A DNA stretch of 64,000 bases from Myroides profundi (GTDB lineage Bacteria > Bacteroidota > Bacteroidia > Flavobacteriales > Flavobacteriaceae), in contig NZ_CP010817.1 in the NCBI RefSeq assembly GCF_000833025.1, forward strand, positions 62,001-126,000, written 5' to 3'. The position numbers and the translations under genes are program-made. A model generated the notes under the pieces. That model was not told the origin of the DNA, did not search any database, and was given only the letters and a program-made list of their open reading frames with translations. Shown piece after piece: positions 16,471 to 24,863 of the stretch. Positions within the stretch are counted from its first letter, which is position 1; every line of letters begins with the position of its first letter.

Positions 16471-16597
16471 TTTATAAGGGAAACATTAATACAATAAATT
16501 ATATAAACGCTTCAGATAAGGTTTTTACCTGCTGAGGTAATTATTTGTTTATAGGAGGATAAAAGTTAGCAATTTTGTGTTTTAAAATCAAAGAGAT

Positions 16598-17125
16598 ATG
16601 AGACAGGTAGTATTATACATTTCGAGTAGTTTGGATGGTTATATCGCAAAATCAGGGGATGATTTGAGTTTCTTGGATGCTGTACAGCGAGAAGGAGAAG
16701 ATTATGGTTATACCGCTTTTGTAGAAACGATTGATACGGTCTTGATCGGAAAGCGTACGTATGACTGGGTAGTAAGTCAAGGACATGGATTTCATCATGC
16801 AGATAAAGAGACGTATGTCATGACTAGACAAAATTTACCTACAGAAGGTAATGTGACTTTCTATAATGGTGATCTAAAGGAATTAGTATCTAGATTGAAA
16901 TCACAAGAGGGTAAAGATATATTCTGCGATGGAGGAGCACAGTTAGTCAACAGATTATTGAAGGATGGACTCATAGATAAGATCGTATTATCTGTTATCC
17001 CAGTATTATTAGGTGGAGGTACTAGATTATTTGATATCGGTATACCAGAGTCTAAGTTAAAGTTAGAGAGTACAAAGTCTTTTGAATCAGGATTAGTACA
17101 ATTATATTATAGCTTAATCAAGTAG
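16598..17125 (+). CDS. RibD C-terminal-type dihydrofolate reductase family protein
   Basis: A 175-aa protein with the DHFR/RibD_C fold: VVLYISSSLDGYIAKSGDDL at the start, IDTVLIGKRTYDWV (nucleotide-binding turn), IFCDGGAQLVNRLL and ELIDK-like then SVIPVLLGGGTRLF. Stand-alone members are common in Bacteroidota; the substrate is unknown, and this is not the folate enzyme FolA or full RibD. No exact promoter box was found. It stands alone. Confidence 0.85.
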   Translation: MRQVVLYISSSLDGYIAKSGDDLSFLDAVQREGEDYGYTAFVETIDTVLIGKRTYDWVVSQGHGFHHADKETYVMTRQNLPTEGNVTFYNGDLKELVSRLKSQEGKDIFCDGGAQLVNRLLKDGLIDKIVLSVIPVLLGGGTRLFDIGIPESKLKLESTKSFESGLVQLYYSLIK

Positions 17126-17426
17126 TATATTAAGTATTCTTTTGTTGAATGACCTCTGTTTAAATAGGTTTGTTAGTATTTTTAAGTATATTTTTTATAC
17201 AGACATTTGTCTGTATATCTGTTGATTAAATACTTTTTTAAAAAAATATTCTTTTTTTGATGTGACCAAATGCGATGCTTGTTGTCTTAATATCGAAGAC
17301 GAAAGGGAAGAATTGCTATTAATTCCTTTATAAAAAAAGAAAAGAAAAAGTTTTAAGTGTTTGGGGGTTAAATTAAAACAGAAGAGTTAAGGTTAGGTTG
17401 TTTTAGTAAAAAATTTAATTCACATA
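17126..17426. other. AT-rich gap after the RibD_C-like gene
   Basis: No gene seen. It contains the palindrome at 17197-17216 and purine-rich runs around 17330. Together with the RNA candidate that follows it makes a 687-base stretch without a coding frame. Confidence 0.5.
17197..17216. promoter_or_regulatory. perfect 8-bp palindrome
   Basis: ATACAGAC, ATTT, GTCTGTAT. The symmetry suggests an operator or a hairpin end. There is no adjacent regulator gene and no T run. Confidence 0.3.
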
Positions 17427-17602
17427 GTTTCATCGCGACTTTTAACTATTGCTGACTTTGTAGATTGTGGTGGTCTAAATAAGGACTTAGAAGGCGTAGT
17501 TCATAGTTATGGTTGTTTTGGTTATCTCCTATTCTAGGCGATGAAACGAACAAATAATAGGAGTATAAAACACAAAAGAGAGCTATATGGCTCTCTTTTT
17601 TT
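17427..17602 (+). ncRNA. candidate structured small RNA with pseudoknot and terminator
   Basis: GTTTCATCGC (17427-17436) is perfectly complementary to GCGATGAAAC (17538-17547), 101 bases later. CTCCTATT (17526-17533) is complementary to AATAGGAG (17556-17563). The order of arms gives a pseudoknot, or two exclusive helices. Inside, AACTAT near 17443 can pair with ATAGTT near 17503. A strong terminator follows at once (17575-17602). No coding frame covers it. Ends are estimates; no promoter box was found, so the 5' end may lie further upstream. I could not match it to 6S, SRP, tmRNA or RNase P RNA. Confidence 0.5.
17575..17602 (+). terminator. terminator of the candidate small RNA
   Basis: AAAGAGAGC against GCTCTCTTT with loop TATATG, then a T run. 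No coding gene ends nearby. Confidence 0.85.
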
Positions 17603-17784
17603 ATGTATATATAATTTGTATTTTATTATTTTGAGTATGAATGTGTTTACTACTATAAGAGCTTTTATTTGAAGTTATAGAAGATAAACAGGTTTATTAT
17701 CACGGATATATTGACTTAGCGATAATCTGTAATCTTATAGACAGTATTTTGTGCTATTTATAAGTCAGTTAGTAATGATTTTGT

Positions 17785-17792
17785 TACCTTTG
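17785..17792 (+). promoter_or_regulatory. TAnnTTTG promoter box of yicC-gmk-nadD
   Basis: TACCTTTG, 20 bases upstream of the yicC ATG. Confidence 0.5.
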
Positions 17793-17812
17793 TAGCTATT
17801 ATTTTTTAATAT

Positions 17813-18673
17813 ATGATACAATCGATGACAGGATTTGGTAAGGCATGTTTGCAATTACCAACAAAGAAAATCACAGTAGAAGTAAAATCGCTTAATAGCA
17901 AAAGCTTAGATCTAAATGTTAGATTGCCTTTGATGTATAGAGAGAAAGAACTACCTCTTCGTAATCTTATAGCACAAGAATTAGAGCGTGGTAAAGTAGA
18001 CTTCTCATTATATAGTGAGATTACAGCAGAAGAAACTTCTAATAAGATTAATGGCCCTATCGTGATGGCATATATTGATCAAATGAAGGAGATTATCCCT
18101 GATGCAGATGCTACAGAGCTTATGAAAATGGCTGTACGTATGCCTGATGCATTAAAAGTAGAGCGTGCTGAATTAGACGAGAATGAGTGGAAAGAGATAG
18201 AAAAGGTTATCACTGATGCTATCGCTAATATGAAGGAATTCCGAGCTAGTGAAGGAGCTTCATTAGAGCAAGACTTCAGACTGCGTATCGGTAACATCCG
18301 TAAGTATATGGATGAGGTATCTGTATTAGACAAAGAGCGTATCGTAACTGTAAAAGAAAGATTGCGTACGAACTTAGTAGAACTTCAGTTAAATATCGAT
18401 GAGAATAGATATGAGCAAGAGGTGATCTACTATCTAGAAAAGATGGATATCACAGAGGAGAAAGTACGTCTGAGCAAACACTTGGATTACTTTATTGAAA
18501 CACTTGAAGGAGCTGAGGCTAATGGTCGTAAACTTGGGTTTATCGGTCAAGAGATGGGACGTGAGATTAATACTATGGGATCTAAATCTAACCACGCTGA
18601 GATGCAGAAAATAGTGGTAAAGATGAAGGATGAATTAGAGAAGATAAAAGAGCAAGTACTAAACGTACTTTAG
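17813..18673 (+). CDS. yicC: YicC/YloC family endoribonuclease
   Basis: A 286-aa protein of normal family length. The N-terminus MIQSMTGFGKA and VEVKSLNSKSLDLNVRLP are diagnostic. The C-terminal block with EANGRKLGFIGQEMGREINT and GSKSNHAEMQKIVVKMKDELEKI is also conserved. The E. coli homologue is an endoribonuclease that affects the small RNA RyhB. It heads a yicC-gmk-nadD operon, an order seen widely, with 30 bases before gmk. Confidence 0.93.
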   Translation: MIQSMTGFGKACLQLPTKKITVEVKSLNSKSLDLNVRLPLMYREKELPLRNLIAQELERGKVDFSLYSEITAEETSNKINGPIVMAYIDQMKEIIPDADATELMKMAVRMPDALKVERAELDENEWKEIEKVITDAIANMKEFRASEGASLEQDFRLRIGNIRKYMDEVSVLDKERIVTVKERLRTNLVELQLNIDENRYEQEVIYYLEKMDITEEKVRLSKHLDYFIETLEGAEANGRKLGFIGQEMGREINTMGSKSNHAEMQKIVVKMKDELEKIKEQVLNVL

Positions 18674-18703
18674 GTTATATATACAACACGACAGAATATT
18701 ATT

Positions 18704-19273
18704 ATGCAAAGAGGTAAGTTAATCGTTTTCTCTGCTCCATCTGGTTCAGGTAAAACTACAATAGTAAGACATTTATTAGAACAAGAAGATTTGAACCTAG
18801 CGTTCTCTATCTCTTGTACATCTCGTGAACCAAGAGGGGAAGAGGTGAATGGTAAAGATTACTATTTTATTTCTCTTGATGAGTTTAAACAAAATATAAA
18901 AGGGGAGAAGTTCTTAGAATGGGAAGAGGTATATAGAGATAACTTCTATGGAACACTTAGTAGTGAAGTAGAGCGTCTGTGGGCAGAAGGTAAGAATGTA
19001 ATATTCGATATCGATGTAGCAGGAGGTCTTCGTATTAAACGTAAATTCCCAAATGAGACTTTAGCTGTATTTGTGAAACCACCTAGTATAGATGAATTGA
19101 AGATTCGTCTTAAAAAGCGTTCTACAGAGAGTGAAGATAAGATCAATATGCGTATTGCGAAAGCTTCAGTAGAATTAGCTACAGCTCCTCAGTTTGATAT
19201 GATTATTAAGAATTACGACTTAGATACAGCGAAGAATGAGGCTGTAGAGTTAGTAAAGAACTTTATAAAGTAA
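18704..19273 (+). CDS. gmk: guanylate kinase
   Basis: Cytosolic enzyme converting GMP and ATP to GDP and ADP. The 189-aa protein has the P-loop FSAPSGSGKTT (about residues 9-19), the GMP-binding block SCTSREPRGEEVNGKDYYF, EWEEVYRDNFYGT, and the lid region RLKKRSTESEDKINMRIAKA. It sits second in the yicC operon, 10 bases before nadD. Confidence 0.97.
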   Translation: MQRGKLIVFSAPSGSGKTTIVRHLLEQEDLNLAFSISCTSREPRGEEVNGKDYYFISLDEFKQNIKGEKFLEWEEVYRDNFYGTLSSEVERLWAEGKNVIFDIDVAGGLRIKRKFPNETLAVFVKPPSIDELKIRLKKRSTESEDKINMRIAKASVELATAPQFDMIIKNYDLDTAKNEAVELVKNFIK

Positions 19274-19283
19274 GAAGATAAGT

Positions 19284-19871
19284 ATGAAGGTAGGATTGTA
19301 TTTTGGAACATTTAATCCTATTCATATCGGTCATTTAGTTATTGCTAACCATATGGTGCAGTACACTGACCTGGATGAAGTATGGATGGTGGTAACTCCT
19401 CATAGTCCTTTAAAGAAAAAGAAAGGTCTATTAGAGGATTTTCATAGGATACATATGGTTAATTTGGCTACGGCGGATTATGATTATATCAAGCCTTCTG
19501 ACGTAGAGTTTAATTTGCCACAACCTAATTATACCGTGAATACGATGGCGCATCTACATGAGCGCTATCCTAAACATGAGTTTAGTTTATTAATGGGACA
19601 AGACAATCTAGATAGTCTGCCTAAGTGGAAGAACTACGAGGTGCTACTAGAGCGTTATCCTATCTATGTCTATCCTCGCATATTCAGTGGCAAAGAGGAG
19701 GCTAATCCTCTTCTAGCTCACCCGAATATACACTTAGTAGAGAATGCACCAATCATGGAGATCTCTGCTACGTTTATTAGAGACTCCATTAAAGAGGGGA
19801 AGAATATTATGCCTCTACTTGATAAAGAAGTGTGGAAGTATATAGACCACAACTTGTTTTATAAGAAATAA
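19284..19871 (+). CDS. nadD: nicotinate-nucleotide adenylyltransferase
   Basis: Transfers AMP from ATP to nicotinate mononucleotide in NAD synthesis. The 195-aa protein has the nucleotidyltransferase motif GTFNPIHIGHL (about residues 8-18), MGQDNLDSLPKWKNYE in the middle, and the second motif EISATFIRDSIKEGKNI near the C-terminus (ISxTxIR). It is the last gene of the yicC-gmk-nadD operon. Confidence 0.97.
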   Translation: MKVGLYFGTFNPIHIGHLVIANHMVQYTDLDEVWMVVTPHSPLKKKKGLLEDFHRIHMVNLATADYDYIKPSDVEFNLPQPNYTVNTMAHLHERYPKHEFSLLMGQDNLDSLPKWKNYEVLLERYPIYVYPRIFSGKEEANPLLAHPNIHLVENAPIMEISATFIRDSIKEGKNIMPLLDKEVWKYIDHNLFYKK

Positions 19872-19892
19872 TTAAATAGAATTTAATACTAT

Positions 19893-19922
19893 AAAAGGAA
19901 TGCATTTGCATTCCTTTTTTTA
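19893..19922 (+). terminator. terminator of the yicC operon
   Basis: AAAAGGAATGCA against TGCATTCCTTTT with a 2-base loop, then T run. TAATTTTA at 19921-19928, a 7-of-8 promoter box for the next gene, overlaps its tail. Confidence 0.88.
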
Positions 19923-19948
19923 ATTTTATAAGATAAAAGAAAGTAGTT

Positions 19949-21106
19949 ATGTTGAATTTTGAATTATATAACCCTACTCGTTTATTGTACGGGAAAGGAC
20001 AGATAGGTGAGATAGCTAATCTAATCGATAAAAAGAGTAAGGTACTAATCGTATACGGTGGAGGTAGTATTAAGAAGAATGGTGTTTATGATCAAGTGAT
20101 AAAGGCTTTAGAAGGGTATGAAGTAGTTGAGTTTTCGGGAGTAGAACCTAATCCTCGATATGAGACATTAGTGAAAGCTGTTGATCTGATTAAGAAAGAA
20201 AAGGTAGACTTTATCCTTGGTGTAGGAGGAGGAAGTGTGATAGATGGGGTTAAGTTTATATCTGCAGCTGTGCACTATGAAGGAGATGTCATAGATATTA
20301 TTCAGAAAAAACTAAATGTGAACTGGAAGGCTATGCCTTATGGTGCGATACTGACATTGCCTGCTACAGGTAGTGAGATGAACTGTGGTGCCGTGGTAAC
20401 GATAGAGGCTACACAAGAGAAGTTATCATTCTCAGGAGAGGTATTATATCCTGTGTTCTCTGTATGTGATCCTACTGTGATTGCTTCTTTGCCTGAGAAG
20501 CAGATTGCTAATGGTATAACAGATGCATTCGTCCATGTGTTAGAACAGTATATTACTTTTCCTCAAGGTGCACCTTTACAAGATAGGTTTGCAGAGAGTA
20601 TCTTACAGACCTTAATAGAAGTAGCTCCTAAGATATTAAAGGATCCTACTGATTATGATGCAGCGATGAACTATATGTGGTGCTGTACGATGGCTCTAAA
20701 TGGGTTAATATCGAAAGGAGTAAAAGAAGATTGGGTGACACATGCTATTGGTCATGAATTGACTGTGTTATATGGTATAGATCACGGTCGTACATTAGCT
20801 ATTATAGGCCCTAATTTATATAGCGTGATGTTTGACACGAAGAAGGAGAAATTAGCGCAGTTCGGTAGACGAGTATTTACTCTAGAAGGTAGCGATGATG
20901 AGGTAGCTAGACTGGCTATAGAGCGTATGATAGCGTTCTTTCATTCTCTAGGAGTTGCTACTAAATTGAGTGATTATACTGAAGATGGGGAGAAGGCTGT
21001 AGAGTGGATTGCTGAACGATTTAATGAAAGGGGATGGCTAGCAATGGGAGAAAAGAAAAATATAACAATTGACAAAGTAAGAGAAATAGTCAAACTAAGT
21101 TTATAA
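19949..21106 (+). CDS. iron-containing alcohol dehydrogenase, YqhD type
   Basis: NAD(P)H-dependent aldehyde reductase of the group III metal alcohol dehydrogenases. The 385-aa protein has GGGSIKKNG and LGVGGGSVIDGVKFISAA (cofactor phosphate binding, about 90-108), ATGSEMNCGAVVT, and the metal ligands in DAFVHVLEQY, HAIGHEL and GIDHGRTLA. The N-terminus FELYNPTRLLYGKGQI is that of YqhD/butanol dehydrogenase proteins. It stands alone, probably detoxifying short aldehydes; substrate inferred from family. Confidence 0.93.
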   Translation: MLNFELYNPTRLLYGKGQIGEIANLIDKKSKVLIVYGGGSIKKNGVYDQVIKALEGYEVVEFSGVEPNPRYETLVKAVDLIKKEKVDFILGVGGGSVIDGVKFISAAVHYEGDVIDIIQKKLNVNWKAMPYGAILTLPATGSEMNCGAVVTIEATQEKLSFSGEVLYPVFSVCDPTVIASLPEKQIANGITDAFVHVLEQYITFPQGAPLQDRFAESILQTLIEVAPKILKDPTDYDAAMNYMWCCTMALNGLISKGVKEDWVTHAIGHELTVLYGIDHGRTLAIIGPNLYSVMFDTKKEKLAQFGRRVFTLEGSDDEVARLAIERMIAFFHSLGVATKLSDYTEDGEKAVEWIAERFNERGWLAMGEKKNITIDKVREIVKLSL

Positions 21107-21116
21107 TTCTATAGAG

Positions 21117-21157
21117 AAGCACATTTACTGTAATGGTGAATGTGCTTTTGTTTTTTT
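21117..21157 (+). terminator. terminator of the alcohol dehydrogenase gene
   Basis: AAGCACATTTAC against GTGAATGTGCTT (12 bp, one G-T pair), then TTGTTTTTTT. Confidence 0.85.
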
Positions 21158-21435
21158 ATGTTTAAAGGAGTTGATAATTAGCAGTATATCTTATATACTG
21201 TTAATTTAATCTAAAATTGGTCACGGAATGTGAAGGTATATGCTTTGTTTTTAATTAAACTAAAATGCGAATATGTAAATAAAAGTGTTTTTTATCGGCT
21301 TGTTTCTGAGTTAAAGTTAGATTTATTTCAATATTTATTGAATAAATGATGTGTTTTTTCAGCTTAAGCTATTGTTGTTCTAATTGTTTGCAATGTGTTT
21401 TTTACTTACTTTTGACCAACTAATAAATTTAGTGT
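21158..21435. other. gap upstream of gpsA
   Basis: No gene. It contains the palindrome CAGTATAT-CTT-ATATACTG (21182-21200), an AT-rich hairpin (21321-21347) and the gpsA promoter. Confidence 0.5.
21384..21414 (+). promoter_or_regulatory. promoter of gpsA
   Basis: TTG at 21384-21386, 20 bases, then TACTTTTG at 21407-21414; good fit to the Bacteroidota promoter. The ATG is 21 bases downstream. Confidence 0.6.
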
Positions 21436-22431
21436 ATGAATGAATATCCGAAAATTGCAGTTATAGGTGGTGGGAGCTGGGCTACTGCTATAGTAAAAAT
21501 GTTGAGCGAAAACCTAACTGAGATTGCTTGGTATATGCGTAACGAATCTGCATTAGAAGAGATAAAAGTTAATTATCACAATCCTAATTATCTAAGTTCT
21601 GTAGAATTTGATGTAGAACAATTAAGGTTGACAAATGATATTAACAAGGCAATCTCTTATGCGGATTATGTAATCTTCGCTATTCCGTCTGCGTTCTTGT
21701 CACAGGAGATGAGTAGACTACATGTTAGCCTAGAAGGGAAAGTTATCGTATCTGCGATTAAAGGGATTATCCCTGAGACGAGTCTTATCGTAGGAGAGCA
21801 CTTCCATCAAACTTATAATGTACCATACGAGAACATTGCAGTAATCACTGGTCCATGTCATGCTGAAGAGGTGGCATTAGAACGTCTATCTTATTTAACG
21901 ATTGCTTGTCAGACAGAAGAGTATGCTAAGACAATATCTAACTGTGTAAGCAGTCATTATATCAAAGCGAAAACAACGGATGATATTATCGGTACAGAGT
22001 ATGCAGCAGTATTAAAGAATATCTATGCTGTAGCATGTGGTATCGCTCATGGTCTGGGCTATGGAGATAACTTCCAAGCTCTACTGATGAGTAATGCTAT
22101 CCGTGAGATGAAGAAATTCATTAAGAAAGTGCATAGAATGAAGCGTAATATTAATAACTCTGCCTATTTAGGAGATTTATTAGTAACAGGATATTCTCTG
22201 TTCTCTCGTAACCGTATGTTTGGTAATATGATAGGTAAGGGGTATACTGTAAAGTCAGCTCAAATGGAGATGAATATGATTGCAGAAGGGTACTATGCTT
22301 CTAAAAGTGCTTATGAACTAAATAAGCAATATGGTGCTAAGACTCCGATAATCAATGCGGTATATGATATCTTGTACAATGGAAAAGATCCTAAAAAGGT
22401 ATTCAGAAAACTTACTGAGAAATTAGATTAA
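21436..22431 (+). CDS. gpsA: NAD(P)-dependent glycerol-3-phosphate dehydrogenase
   Basis: Reduces dihydroxyacetone phosphate to sn-glycerol-3-phosphate for phospholipid synthesis. The 331-aa protein has the Rossmann motif AVIGGGSWATAI (about 9-20), VIFAIPSAFL, SAIKGIIPET, ITGPCHAEEVALERL, and the catalytic Lys region GTEYAAVLKNIYAVACGIAHGLG. The Gly-rich loop is GGGSWA where many have GAGSWG, a variant seen in this phylum. It is a single gene with its own promoter and terminator. Confidence 0.95.
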   Translation: MNEYPKIAVIGGGSWATAIVKMLSENLTEIAWYMRNESALEEIKVNYHNPNYLSSVEFDVEQLRLTNDINKAISYADYVIFAIPSAFLSQEMSRLHVSLEGKVIVSAIKGIIPETSLIVGEHFHQTYNVPYENIAVITGPCHAEEVALERLSYLTIACQTEEYAKTISNCVSSHYIKAKTTDDIIGTEYAAVLKNIYAVACGIAHGLGYGDNFQALLMSNAIREMKKFIKKVHRMKRNINNSAYLGDLLVTGYSLFSRNRMFGNMIGKGYTVKSAQMEMNMIAEGYYASKSAYELNKQYGAKTPIINAVYDILYNGKDPKKVFRKLTEKLD

Positions 22432-22477
22432 AAAAAATATAGATTTAGCCGTGTTTAGGTTTTATTCTAAAAATGTA

Positions 22478-22513
22478 AAATAACTTATTGTTTTTCAATA
22501 AGTTATTTTTTTT
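22478..22513 (+). terminator. terminator of gpsA
   Basis: Perfect 13-bp stem, AAATAACTTATTG against CAATAAGTTATTT, loop TTTTT, then T run. Confidence 0.88.
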
Positions 22514-22582
22514 AGCTGTATTTTTGAGATACAAAAGTTTGTTTGTAATTTGTTGATTTAATGTTAGTTATGGAGTGTTCTC

Positions 22583-22610
22583 TTGGGGGAGATTATTCCA
22601 TTTAGTTTTG
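22583..22610 (+). promoter_or_regulatory. promoter of the terC-like gene
   Basis: TTG at 22583-22585, 17 bases, TAGTTTTG at 22603-22610; start codon 19 bases on. Confidence 0.6.
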
Positions 22611-22629
22611 TCGAGTAAAAAATTAAAAG

Positions 22630-23610
22630 ATGGATCATTTAATCAATCACCCTGCTTTATTAGGGGTATTTGGAGTAGTTGTTATTATCATGCTACTTTT
22701 AGACTTAGGAGTATTTAATAAACACAGTCACACTGTATCAACAAAAGAAGCATTGATCTGGACAGCGGTGTGGATAGGCTTAGCAATGTGTTTTAGTGGA
22801 GTTATTTATTATTACCTCGACTTCGAAAACTTTGCAAGGTTTCAATCAGCTTATTGGATAGAGAAAGCACTATCAGTAGATAATCTATTTGTATTTATAT
22901 TGGTATTTACCTTCTTTAAGGTTCCAAAAGAATTACACCACAGAGTGTTGTTCTGGGGGATTTTAGGAGCTTTAGTATTTAGAGCTATCTTCATTTTTGC
23001 AGGTGTAGAGATTATTAATCATACATATCTACCTGCGATGGAAGTATTCGGTAGAATAGTAGAGATTAATGTGGTATTGACCATATTTGGTATCTTCTTG
23101 TTGATTTCAGGTATTAAGTCTTGGTTTGCAAAAGAGGAACACGATGAGAATGAAGACCTGTCTAAGAATTTTGCTGTACGTATGGTACATAAGTTCTTTA
23201 AGGTAAGTGATGAATATGATGGAGAGAAGTTCTTTACAGTGAAGAATGGAGTGCGTATGGTGACGCCATTATTCGTAGCATTAATGGTGATAGAGTTCAC
23301 AGACGTGATCTTTGCAGTAGATAGTATACCTGCTATTTTTGCTATCGCACCAGATGATCCATTTATCTTATATACATCTAATATCTTTGCGATCTTAGGA
23401 TTGAGATCATTATATTTCTTGTTAGCTAACTTTATGGATAGATTCTCTAAGTTAAAATATGGTTTAGCTATTATCTTATCTTTTATTGGTATCAAGATGA
23501 TAGTATCACCATTCTACCACGTAGAATCATTAGTGTCATTAAGTATTATCGGAGGTGTATTAGTACTATCAGTAGTAGCATCATTTATGTTCCCTCCTAA
23601 AAAGGATTAA
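22630..23610 (+). CDS. TerC/Alx family integral membrane protein
   Basis: A 326-aa inner-membrane protein with eight or nine predicted helices. The family blocks are YYLDFENFARFQSAYWIEKA then LSVDNLFVFILVFTFFKVP, HRVLFWGILGALVFRAIFI, and IEFTDVIFAVDSIPAIFAI; the acidic residues in SVDN and FTDVIFAVDS are those thought to handle metal. A cytoplasmic loop (about 165-210) is charged. Relatives (Alx, TerC, MeeF) export Mn2+ or act during metalation of secreted proteins. No yybP-ykoY manganese riboswitch is visible in the 120-base leader region. It stands alone. Confidence 0.9.
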   Translation: MDHLINHPALLGVFGVVVIIMLLLDLGVFNKHSHTVSTKEALIWTAVWIGLAMCFSGVIYYYLDFENFARFQSAYWIEKALSVDNLFVFILVFTFFKVPKELHHRVLFWGILGALVFRAIFIFAGVEIINHTYLPAMEVFGRIVEINVVLTIFGIFLLISGIKSWFAKEEHDENEDLSKNFAVRMVHKFFKVSDEYDGEKFFTVKNGVRMVTPLFVALMVIEFTDVIFAVDSIPAIFAIAPDDPFILYTSNIFAILGLRSLYFLLANFMDRFSKLKYGLAIILSFIGIKMIVSPFYHVESLVSLSIIGGVLVLSVVASFMFPPKKD

Positions 23611-23633
23611 TAAAAGTATATCAAATATATAAT

Positions 23634-23664
23634 AAAAAAGCCCTTCTAACAGAAGGGCTTTCTT
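23634..23664. terminator. bidirectional terminator
   Basis: AAGCCCTTCT (23638-23647) against AGAAGGGCTT (23651-23660), A run before and T-rich after, between convergent genes. Confidence 0.85.
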
Positions 23665-23685
23665 ATATTTTATTAGTTATGATAT

Positions 23686-24117
23686 CTATAATTTTAAAGA
23701 TTTTGTAGGGCTAGTGTGTCCTCTATGACACATCGCACATGATACTACATCGATGGTCTCAGGTTTCGGGTGATTCTGCCAATTAAAGTTCTCTGCATTG
23801 ATTTTTTGAGTCATTGTGATCATACCTCGAGCGTACTCTTTTTCTTTTTTTGTATCTGCAGCGAAGTCTAGTTTATCTGTTCCTTCTACTGTAGTATGAC
23901 AGTATCCACATTTCACTCCTAACGCATCATTATAACCTCTCATTAGCCCTTTAAGGCTGTCATTAGAAATATTTTTCGGTAATACCTTTAAGTTCTTCCA
24001 CTCTGTATCTCCTGCTTTACTTTCTGTTACAAGAGTTGACGAGCTAAAAGCAAACAATGTTACTAATACACCTAAACAGCATAAAATACTCAATACGTTT
24101 TTAATTTTCATAATCAT
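23686..24117 (-). CDS. di-haem cytochrome c (reaction-centre cytochrome c-like)
   Basis: A 143-aa exported protein. After a signal segment (about 5-28) it has two CxxCH haem sites, CGYCHT (about 73) and CAMCHRGH (about 126), with a Met-rich helix (EYARGMITMTQKINAENFNW) that would give the Met ligand. The spacing and LKVLPKNIS start match the small cytochromes related to the photosynthetic reaction-centre cytochrome subunit found in Bacteroidota. It acts in the periplasm in electron transfer; partners are not evident nearby. A start 2 codons later (24111) is equally possible. Confidence 0.85.
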   Translation of the reverse strand: MIMKIKNVLSILCCLGVLVTLFAFSSSTLVTESKAGDTEWKNLKVLPKNISNDSLKGLMRGYNDALGVKCGYCHTTVEGTDKLDFAADTKKEKEYARGMITMTQKINAENFNWQNHPKPETIDVVSCAMCHRGHTSPTKSLKL

Positions 24118-24203
24118 CTATTTTTTAAGTTGTGCTTACCAAATTAAGCAAACTAACATTTGGATTGATTATAAATTAAGGTGTTGATAGATAGGGTATT
24201 AAA

Positions 24204-24611
24204 TTATTTTGCTAATATCCCTTTTTTACTAGTAAATGGCAATGTCTGTAAATGTGCATCTCCTAGAGAGTCCTGAATGAAGGTATATGTCTTGTCGTAT
24301 AATTTTCCTCCTTGGAAGAAAGTAAGCATAAACGAATTACTCAGTTTAAAAACAGATTCATCTAGCAATTCTATTTTTACACTTTCTTTTGGAGCTAGAG
24401 ATTTAAATGCATGTCTAAATACTCCTGTACCTCTTACTTCACCATCTATCTCACCTATCGCTTGTGATACTACTAGGATAGCTTCCATTTCTTGATCTGA
24501 GTTATTGAATAGATATGCGTACCATGAGTCTGCTAAGAATTCTTCGTTATATTCTTTTATGATTGCAATCTCTATATCTTTTACTACTGGAATCTCTATG
24601 TCTTTTTTCAT
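24204..24611 (-). CDS. conserved flavobacterial protein of unknown function
   Basis: A 135-aa soluble protein without signal or membrane segment. I know no characterised homologue. It begins MKKDIEIPVVKDIEIAIIKE and contains WYAYLFNNSDQEMEAILVVS, a charged middle, and LTFFQGGKLYDKTYTF, suggesting a small beta-rich domain. Similar proteins in Flavobacteriaceae are, from memory, sometimes labelled phenylalanyl-tRNA synthetase subunit alpha, but nothing here supports a synthetase. A much longer upstream extension (to 24818) is rejected because it crosses the promoter box at 24629-24636. Confidence 0.7.
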   Translation of the reverse strand: MKKDIEIPVVKDIEIAIIKEYNEEFLADSWYAYLFNNSDQEMEAILVVSQAIGEIDGEVRGTGVFRHAFKSLAPKESVKIELLDESVFKLSNSFMLTFFQGGKLYDKTYTFIQDSLGDAHLQTLPFTSKKGILAK

Positions 24612-24628
24612 TGTATTAATATTTTGGG

Positions 24629-24636
24629 CAAAGATA
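24629..24636 (-). promoter_or_regulatory. TAnnTTTG promoter box
   Basis: Minus strand TATCTTTG, 17 bases upstream of the ATG at 24611; decides the start. Confidence 0.5.
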
Positions 24637-24863
24637 AATGATTTTGTCCTAAATATGGTAGTGATTGAAGTGAGGTAGAGTTGGTTTAATATTGTAGTAT
24701 AAATAAGTTGTTGAGTGTTAATTTTTAGGTTAATTGTAGGTTTTTTGCTGATGTATGTTTGTGTTGATTTTAATAATAAAGTAAATAATTTAAAATAATG
24801 CTGTCTTAGTTGTAACAAAACACCTAAATAGAGTACTAATTGTTATAATAAATATTTATAGCA

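Noticed and set aside
17427..17602. Considered as 6S, SRP, tmRNA or RNase P RNA
   Set aside because: It lacks the SRP apical loop, any CCA end or tag frame, and the RNase P core; the 6S bubble layout could not be seen. It is left as an unassigned candidate.
22514..22629. Searched for a manganese (yybP-ykoY) riboswitch upstream of the TerC/Alx gene
   Set aside because: The 116-base region shows an ordinary promoter and no paired helices of the right kind.
23019..23495. A 158-codon minus-strand frame inside the terC-like gene
   Set aside because: It is fully antisense to a well-supported membrane protein; its composition (Asn, Ile, Ser, Lys rich) is that of a shadow frame and it has no family motif.
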